11,766 nt of DNA from Propionibacteriaceae bacterium. Lineage in GTDB: Bacteria > Actinomycetota > Actinomycetes > Propionibacteriales > Propionibacteriaceae. The notes below the pieces were generated by a model that made no database searches, was not told the DNA's origin, and saw nothing but the letters and a program-made list of their open reading frames with translations. The stretch is from assembly GCA_024636075.1 (NCBI GenBank), contig JAGXHS010000110.1:1-11766 (forward strand). The letters are read 5' to 3'. Shown here piece after piece: positions 6,919 to 11,766 of the stretch (the first letter of the stretch is position 1; the number at the start of each line of letters is the position of its first letter). Position numbers and translations under genes: made by a program.

Positions 6919-7952
6919 GGGGCCACTCCGATCGTCGTCAGGCCGATTGTCTCCGGCAGGCCACTGGCGATGTTCATCGACTGGATGGCACCCCCCGCTG
7001 TGCCCTTGGTGAGATTGTCCAGGGCAGCGACCGCCACCAGCCGCCCCGCCGAACGATCGATGGTGGCTTGCAGGTGCACTGCGTTGCAGCCCACGACGTG
7101 CTGTGTCTGCGGCCACTGGCCTTCGGTCAGAAGCTCGAGGAAGGGTTCGTCATCGGTGACGCGCCGGTAGGCAGCCTGGACATCCGCCACGGAGATGTCG
7201 TCCGCAATCGGTGCGCTGACGACGGCCAGGATTCCGCGCGCCATCGGCACCAGGACCGGGGTGAAGCTGACGCTGGGGGCCTTCGCACCGAGACGCCTGA
7301 AATTCTGCAGCAACTCCGGGGTGTGGCGATGCACGCCACCGACGCCGTACGCGGATGCAGAACCGAAGAGCTCCGATCCGATCAGATTCGGCTTGGCGGC
7401 CTTGCCTGCCCCGGACGTGCCGCTGGCCGCGGTGATCACCACGTCGGAACCGTCGACCAATCCGGCGACCAGCGCCGGCAGCAATGCCAGTGTGGCTGAG
7501 GTCGGGTAACAGCCGGGCACTGCGATCCGACGGGCACCAGCCAGCACGCCGCGTTGTTCAGGCAGCTCCGGCAAGCCGTAGGGCCACGTGCCGGCATGCG
7601 CAGTCCCGTAGAACTTCTCCCACATCGCCGGATCGCTGAGCCGGAAGTCTGCCCCGCAGTCGATGACCAGACAGTCTTCGGGCAGCTCGGCCGCAACCGG
7701 TGCGGAGGTGCCGTGCGGCAGCGCCATGAACACCACGTCGTGCCCAGCCAGATTGTCGCTGGTGGTGTCCAGAACGTCGCGGTCGATCAGCGGTCGCAGG
7801 TGCGGCTGGTGCGCCCCCAGCTTCGAACCGGCACTCGAGCCTGCCGTCAGGGCGCCAATGCTCACGAGAGGATGCTGCAGCAACAGGCGCAGCAGTTCAC
7901 CACCGGCATAGCCTGTACAGCCAGCGACAGCCACGGTCAGCTTTCCAATCAT
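6915..7952 (-). CDS. argC: N-acetyl-gamma-glutamyl-phosphate reductase
   Basis: ArgC reduces N-acetylglutamyl phosphate to the semialdehyde with NADPH. The 345-residue protein opens with VAVAGCTGYAGGELLRLL (7-24), the dinucleotide-binding glycine loop. It carries the active-site cysteine in VPGCYPTSATL (Cys148), SGTSGAGKAAKPNL at 177-190 and the catalytic-type histidine in GVHRHTPELL near 208-210. The ATG at 7952 places the Rossmann strand at the usual distance, and no upstream in-frame start is better. There is no Shine-Dalgarno in the AT-rich sequence before it, unlike every other arg gene except argR. This suggests a leaderless or very short-leader mRNA from a promoter in the 49-nt gap. 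It is the first gene of the arg block and overlaps argJ by 4 nt. Confidence 0.97.
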   Translation of the reverse strand: MIGKLTVAVAGCTGYAGGELLRLLLQHPLVSIGALTAGSSAGSKLGAHQPHLRPLIDRDVLDTTSDNLAGHDVVFMALPHGTSAPVAAELPEDCLVIDCGADFRLSDPAMWEKFYGTAHAGTWPYGLPELPEQRGVLAGARRIAVPGCYPTSATLALLPALVAGLVDGSDVVITAASGTSGAGKAAKPNLIGSELFGSASAYGVGGVHRHTPELLQNFRRLGAKAPSVSFTPVLVPMARGILAVVSAPIADDISVADVQAAYRRVTDDEPFLELLTEGQWPQTQHVVGCNAVHLQATIDRSAGRLVAVAALDNLTKGTAGGAIQSMNIASGLPETIGLTTIGVAP

Positions 7953-7987
7953 GTGATAATCATGACAGATAGTAGATAGTTATTCCA
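7950..7987 (-). promoter_or_regulatory. Candidate argC promoter and tandem ARG-box operator
   Basis: The 49-nt gap before argC is about 61% A+T in a GC-rich region. On the minus strand, GGAATAACTATCTA (7986-7973) matches 10 of 14 positions of the E. coli ARG-box core TGAATWWWWATTCA. The second element, TCATGATTATCACATGA (7965-7949), holds the perfect small palindrome TGATTATCA and matches the core less well. Their centres are 21 bp apart, the spacing of paired ARG boxes in E. coli. Overlapping them are TGGAAT (7987-7982, weak -35) and CATGAT (7964-7959, -10-like), 17 bp apart. That -10 is placed so that transcription would start at or next to the argC ATG. TACTAT (7974-7969) is an alternative -10. 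This is inference from sequence; actinobacterial ARG boxes vary. Confidence 0.45.
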
Positions 7988-8001
7988 GACGACGTGACTT
8001 G

Positions 8002-8454
8002 TCAGCTGTTGCGCTGCGCCGCATTGGCCAGCATTCGCGCGTCGACCCGATCCCAGGCATCCCCATCCAGCTCGATGTTGGCAGCGGGAAAGAGCCCGTT
8101 GTCCTCAGCGTTGATGTGCTCGCGGAGCATGTGGGCGAACGCCGGGTAGCGCCCCCACTCCCCGGAACGAATCGCGGCAACGTCGTCGTGCAGGCTCTGG
8201 TGCTCCCCGCAGAGAGCGTCGATCTTGTCCCGATAGGCCTCTTCGACCTTCATCTCAGTGAAGATGCCGGTCTCCTCGTCCTCGGCATGCACGCTGAACA
8301 AATCGGTCATGTCACCGCAGAGCCGTCCGATCTTCTCGACCTGATCTGCCTCGATGGCTCGCCCGAGATCACCGAGCAGGTTCACCAGGATGACGTGCTC
8401 ATCCATGAACCGCCCAATGTGAGTGTTCGCGTAACATCCGCAGTACTGGCACAT
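8002..8454 (-). CDS. Hemerythrin-like HHE-domain protein with N-terminal CxxCxC
   Basis: The 150-residue soluble protein is a single four-helix hemerythrin/HHE domain with the full di-iron ligand pattern: His20 (MDEH), His56 and Glu60 (HAEDE), His85 and His89 (EHQSLH), and His113 with Glu117 (HINAE). It begins MCQYCGC, a CxxCxC cluster seen in other actinobacterial HHE proteins, and has further cysteines at 46 and 82. Family members bind oxygen, NO or iron, or repair iron centres; which applies here cannot be told. The ATG at 8454 has a strong AAGGAGG 9 nt upstream. It follows pheT by 15 nt and precedes argC by 49 nt, so it is probably the last gene of a pheST transcript. It has no evident link to tRNA charging or arginine synthesis. 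Confidence 0.92.
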   Translation of the reverse strand: MCQYCGCYANTHIGRFMDEHVILVNLLGDLGRAIEADQVEKIGRLCGDMTDLFSVHAEDEETGIFTEMKVEEAYRDKIDALCGEHQSLHDDVAAIRSGEWGRYPAFAHMLREHINAEDNGLFPAANIELDGDAWDRVDARMLANAAQRNS

Positions 8455-8463
8455 GATTGATGG

Positions 8464-8470
8464 CCTCCTT
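8464..8470 (-). promoter_or_regulatory. Strong ribosome binding site of the hemerythrin gene, overlapping the pheT stop
   Basis: AAGGAGG on the minus strand, 9 nt before the ATG at 8454. The first A is also the last base of the pheT stop codon (TGA at 8472-8470). It is a near-perfect match to the 16S rRNA tail and the strongest such site in the window. Its place suggests efficient initiation by ribosomes leaving pheT, and it fixes the hemerythrin start. Confidence 0.8.
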
Positions 8471-10968
8471 CAGGCTCGGTGGATTGCGCCGTGACGTGCC
8501 GCGGCCAGCTCGACAGCGGCATCCCTGGCGGCGGCAGCCTCGTGGTCGGTCAGGGTCCGGTCCGGGGCCCGGAAGCGCAGCGCAAACGCCAGGGATTTCT
8601 TGCCCGGCTCGACTTGCTGGCCGGTGTAGACGTCGAACAGATGGATCGATTCCAGCAACCCACCGGCTCCCTCCACCAGTGCGGCCCGGACGTCAGCGGC
8701 CGCCACGTCATCGGCGACCACCAGCGCGACGTCCTGGTTGGCCATTGGCCACGGCGAGAGCGGATGGATCTCGCCACCCTCGGGCGCCAATGCGATGAGT
8801 TCGTCAAGATCCAGCTCCACCGCGGATGTGCGCGCCGGCAGACCGAAGGTCTTGACCACCGTCGGGTGCAGTTCACCGGCGCAACCGATGACCGCGTCGC
8901 CGACCAGCAGCTCGGCGCAGCGACCGGGATGCCATGGCGCCACCTCGACGTTGCGTCGGATCAGGGTGACTCCGAGCGATGCCGCAACAGATTCTGCCAG
9001 CGCCACTGCGTGTTGCCACGAGGCGGGCCCAGCCGGACCAGCCCATCCCTGCTGGTTCCACTCCCCGGTGACCACCCCAGCCAGCCATCTCGGCTGGTCC
9101 GGCAGTGCGGCGTCGAGTGCCGTCAGCTCTTCGACGGAGGGTCGGGCGGACACACCCGGTCGGGGTGCAGCGCTGGTGTCGCGTCCGATGAACACCCGCC
9201 CGCTCTCGAACAAGGCCAGATCCTTCTGGCTTCGGGAGGTGTTGCGGGCCACCGCCGCGAACAGGCCGGGCAGCAGGCTGCTGCGCAGCAGTGGTTTGGT
9301 GTCGTCCAGCGGATTGGCCAACCGAACGGTGTCGGCGCGTGGGTCGGGAACCCTGATCCCCAGACCCTCGACCTCGTCGGAGGAAATGAACGGCAACGAG
9401 ATCAGCTCGACGAAGCCGAGTGCCGCCGCTGCCGAGGCAGCGGCCCGACGCCCGCGCTGTTCCCTGGTGAGGCCTCGCCCGGCCGGAGCCTTGGGCAACA
9501 CCGACGCAATCGCGTCGAAGCCGAGTTTGCGGCCCACTTCTTCCACGTAGTCGTAGGGATCGGCCAGGTCCGGGCGCCAGCTGGGTGGTGTCAGGGTGAG
9601 CGAATCCCCCAGTGCGATGACGTTCACCCCCGAAGCGGTGAGGATGTCGATCACCCGTCCGCGGGAGAGCTCAGCGCCCAGGATGCGCTGCGGCAGGTCC
9701 GCCAGCATCTGTTGCCGGTGCATCTCGGGAACCGAACCCACCACTGTCTCGGAGTGCTCCAGCTCGCCGCCGCCGAGCTCGGCCAGGAGTGCCGCCGCTG
9801 CCCGTGCGCTGGCGTACGGCAGCGCAGGATCGACCGTCCGCTCGAATCGCTTCGAGGCCTCGGAGGGCAGCTTGTGCGACCGGAAGGTTCGGCCGACATC
9901 GACCGGGTCGAAGTGGGCGGCCTCCAGAACGATGCGCTCGGTGGTGTCGCTGACCTCGGTTGATGCACCGCCCATCACGCCGGCAATGCCGATCGGGCCA
10001 GAATCATCGGTGATCAGCAGGTCGGCGGTGCCAAGTTTGCGCACCTGGTCGTCGAGGGTGGTCAGTTGCTCGCCCGGCAGCGCCCGCCGCACCGCGATCG
10101 GGCCGCTCAATGTGGCTGCATCATAGGCGTGCAGCGGCTGGCCGGATTCCAGCATCACGTAGTTGGTGATGTCGACGGTCAGAGAGATTGATCGCATCCC
10201 GGCCATCTGCAGGCGCCGTTGCAGCCACAGCGGCGAGGGTGCGGTGCTGTCGATGTTGTTGATCGTCAGGGCGACGAACAGGCTGCAGCCCTGTTCGTCC
10301 TCGACCCGCACCGGATAGCCCAGTGTCTGCTCGGCGGGCACCGGCAACCGGTACGGATCCGCGAAGCTGACCCCGAAGGCCTGGGCCACCTCGCGGGCCA
10401 CGCCACGCACCGACAGCGCATAACCGAGGTCCGGTGTGACGTCGATCTCGAGCACCTCGTCCCGGGCCGCCAACAGCGGCATCGCGTCGAGGCCCGGCCG
10501 CAGCGTTCGGCCCTCGACCTGTTCGGGCAGCACCATGATGCCGTCATGGCCGTCACCCAGCCCGAGCTCGTCCTCGGCGCAGATCATCCCGTCTGACACG
10601 TGCCCATAGGTCTTGCGGGCAGCGATCCCAAAGCCTCCGGGCAGCTCCGCACCGGGCAGCGCGACCACCACCAGCTGGGAAGCGGCGACATTGGGGGCAC
10701 CACACACGATTCCCCGGGAACCCTCGTCGCCGTTGTGTTCGGCGCCGACGTCGACACGACACCAGAAGATCGTCTTGCCGTTCTTCTGCGGTTCGGCGCT
10801 GGATTCCAGCACTCGGCCGACAACCACCGGCCCGGAGACGTCGGCACCGATCTGCTCGATCCGCTCGACATTCAACCCGGCGCGAGTGAGGGCATCGGCG
10901 ATGCCCTTGGTGGTGGTGGCATCGGGCAACTGGACCAGACTGCGCAGCCAGGAGACGGGAACCCTCAT
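8470..10968 (-). CDS. pheT: Phenylalanyl-tRNA synthetase beta subunit
   Basis: PheT pairs with PheS as an (alpha-beta)2 enzyme charging tRNA-Phe; the beta chain binds tRNA and edits Tyr-tRNA-Phe. The 832-residue length is normal. Domains in order: an N-terminal segment starting MRVPVSWLRSLV; an OB-fold tRNA-binding domain at about 41-155, with KTYGHVSDGMICAEDELGLG; the B3/B4 editing region at about 210-380, with ISLTVDITNYVMLESGQPLH; the B5 domain at about 418-485; a catalytic-like core; and a C-terminal ferredoxin-fold anticodon-binding domain from about 734. The ATG at 10968 overlaps the pheS stop by 4 nt (ATGA), with GGGAG 7 nt upstream. The stop at 8470 is shared with the Shine-Dalgarno of the next gene. 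No missing domain or frameshift is seen. Confidence 0.98.
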   Translation of the reverse strand: MRVPVSWLRSLVQLPDATTTKGIADALTRAGLNVERIEQIGADVSGPVVVGRVLESSAEPQKNGKTIFWCRVDVGAEHNGDEGSRGIVCGAPNVAASQLVVVALPGAELPGGFGIAARKTYGHVSDGMICAEDELGLGDGHDGIMVLPEQVEGRTLRPGLDAMPLLAARDEVLEIDVTPDLGYALSVRGVAREVAQAFGVSFADPYRLPVPAEQTLGYPVRVEDEQGCSLFVALTINNIDSTAPSPLWLQRRLQMAGMRSISLTVDITNYVMLESGQPLHAYDAATLSGPIAVRRALPGEQLTTLDDQVRKLGTADLLITDDSGPIGIAGVMGGASTEVSDTTERIVLEAAHFDPVDVGRTFRSHKLPSEASKRFERTVDPALPYASARAAAALLAELGGGELEHSETVVGSVPEMHRQQMLADLPQRILGAELSRGRVIDILTASGVNVIALGDSLTLTPPSWRPDLADPYDYVEEVGRKLGFDAIASVLPKAPAGRGLTREQRGRRAAASAAAALGFVELISLPFISSDEVEGLGIRVPDPRADTVRLANPLDDTKPLLRSSLLPGLFAAVARNTSRSQKDLALFESGRVFIGRDTSAAPRPGVSARPSVEELTALDAALPDQPRWLAGVVTGEWNQQGWAGPAGPASWQHAVALAESVAASLGVTLIRRNVEVAPWHPGRCAELLVGDAVIGCAGELHPTVVKTFGLPARTSAVELDLDELIALAPEGGEIHPLSPWPMANQDVALVVADDVAAADVRAALVEGAGGLLESIHLFDVYTGQQVEPGKKSLAFALRFRAPDRTLTDHEAAAARDAAVELAAARHGAIHRA

Positions 10969-11766
10969 CGTGCTTCTCCCAGGAGTGAACGGCTGAAGCG
11001 GATGTCACCTTCGACGAAATCGCGCAGGTCGGAGGCGTTGTTGCGGAACATCACGGTGCGGTCGACACCCATCCCGAAGGCGAAACCGGAGTAGACGTCG
11101 GTGTCGATGCCGCAGGCGGCCAGCACCCGTGGGTTCACCACACCGCAGCCGCCCCACTCGATCCACCCTTCGCTCTTGCAGGTACGACAGGGACGATCCG
11201 GGTTGTCCTCGGACTCGCCGTGGCAGACGAAGCACTGGAGGTCGACCTCGCCGCTCGGTTCGGTGAACGGGAAATAGTGCGGCCGCATCCTGGTGCGCAC
11301 GTCGCCGCCGAACAGTTCTCTGGCGAAGTGGTCCAGGGTTCCCCGCAGGTGGGCCATCGAGATGTTCTTGTCGACGCAGAGGCCCTCGATCTGGTGGAAG
11401 ACCGGCAGGTGGGTGGCGTCGTACTCGTCGGCACGGAAGACCTTCCCGGGGCTCACCACGTACACCGGCAGCTCACGCTCCAGCAGGGTGCGGATCTGTA
11501 CCGGCGAGGTGGCGGTGCGCAGCAGCACCCCGTGACTGACGGGGTCCAGCCACAGCGTGTCCTGCAGATCCCGCGCCGGGTGGTCAGGACCCAGGTTCAG
11601 CGCATCGAAGTTGTACCACTCGGCTTCGGCTTCGGGGCCTTCGGCGACCTCCCATCCCATCGCCACGAAGATGTCACTCATGGTGTCGATCATGGCGCTG
11701 ATCGGGTGGATGGCCCCGACCGGATGCAGGTCCACCGGCAAGGTCATGTCCACGGCTTCGGCGGCC
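10965..11766 (-). CDS. pheS: Phenylalanyl-tRNA synthetase alpha subunit (5' part outside window)
   Basis: This is the catalytic subunit of PheRS, a class II synthetase. About 267 residues are present; the frame is open to the right edge, so the N-terminal coiled-coil arm and the true start are missing. Visible parts (counted from the GTG codon at 11753): motif 1 region HPISAMIDTMSDIF at 16-29, motif 2 region GKVFRADEYDATHLPVFHQIEG at about 103-124, and motif 3 near GFAFGMGVDRTVMF at 224-237. Between motifs 2 and 3 is a small cysteine insert with CFVC at 174-177 and CRTC at 189-192, then Cys203. It looks like a zinc ribbon and occurs in other actinobacterial PheS as I recall. An internal GTG at 11753 is not the real start, because the family has about 80-90 more residues upstream. 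Confidence 0.97.
   Translation of the reverse strand, partial: AAEAVDMTLPVDLHPVGAIHPISAMIDTMSDIFVAMGWEVAEGPEAEAEWYNFDALNLGPDHPARDLQDTLWLDPVSHGVLLRTATSPVQIRTLLERELPVYVVSPGKVFRADEYDATHLPVFHQIEGLCVDKNISMAHLRGTLDHFARELFGGDVRTRMRPHYFPFTEPSGEVDLQCFVCHGESEDNPDRPCRTCKSEGWIEWGGCGVVNPRVLAACGIDTDVYSGFAFGMGVDRTVMFRNNASDLRDFVEGDIRFSRSLLGEAR

Noticed and set aside
6919..7116. N-terminal extension of ArgJ upstream of GTG 6918
   Set aside because: The 66 extra codons sit inside argC and read as shadow sequence. The GTGA overlap, the ribosome site and normal ArgJ length support 6918.
8479..9963. Long plus-strand open frame (494 codons) opposite pheT
   Set aside because: It lies wholly antisense to an intact, domain-complete pheT. 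Its translation is low-complexity with no recognisable motif, as expected for the reverse strand of a GC-rich gene.
1..11766. tRNA, rRNA, CRISPR array, insertion sequence, attachment site or T-box
   Set aside because: Almost all the window is covered by intact housekeeping genes. The gaps are 15-98 nt plus the edge and show no cloverleaf, regular repeats, terminal inverted repeats or T-box core.

Overview
The window is GC-rich with strongly GC-biased third codon positions. Nearly all of it is read from the minus strand. It carries the classic actinobacterial block that joins phenylalanyl-tRNA synthetase to arginine biosynthesis and then tyrosyl-tRNA synthetase. Gene order, the zinc-ribbon-like insert in PheS, and the four-base ATGA/GTGA gene overlaps all point to Actinomycetota. 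A relative of the Propionibacteriales is a guess from general gene content and wording of the proteins, not something shown here.

Layout in the direction of transcription, from high to low coordinates: pheS (3' part, start outside the window) and pheT overlap by 4 nt. A small hemerythrin-like HHE protein follows 15 nt later, with its Shine-Dalgarno overlapping the pheT stop. An AT-rich 49-nt gap then separates this from argC-argJ-argB-argD-argR, five genes linked by 4- to 8-nt overlaps. A 91-nt gap with a GC hairpin precedes argH. A 98-nt gap precedes tyrS, which ends in a probable intrinsic terminator. Bases 1-116 hold an open frame on the plus strand, possibly the tail of a convergent gene.

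Together argJ, argB, argC and argD take glutamate to ornithine by the acetyl-recycling route (ArgJ as ornithine acetyltransferase). ArgR is the arginine-responsive repressor, and ArgH does the last step, argininosuccinate to arginine. The two middle steps, ornithine carbamoyltransferase (argF) and argininosuccinate synthase (argG), are absent from the cluster and must be encoded elsewhere if the pathway is complete. The most probable control point is the gap before argC. It is AT-rich, has no ribosome binding site, carries two imperfect ARG-box-like elements 21 bp apart, and contains a promoter-like pair placed for a leaderless argC mRNA.

This is mostly an ordinary housekeeping region. I found no mobile element, CRISPR array, tRNA or rRNA, and no convincing new multi-gene system. 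The items worth a second look are the hemerythrin gene inside the pheST-arg block, the argC control region, the unexplained argH-tyrS spacer, and the missing argF/argG.
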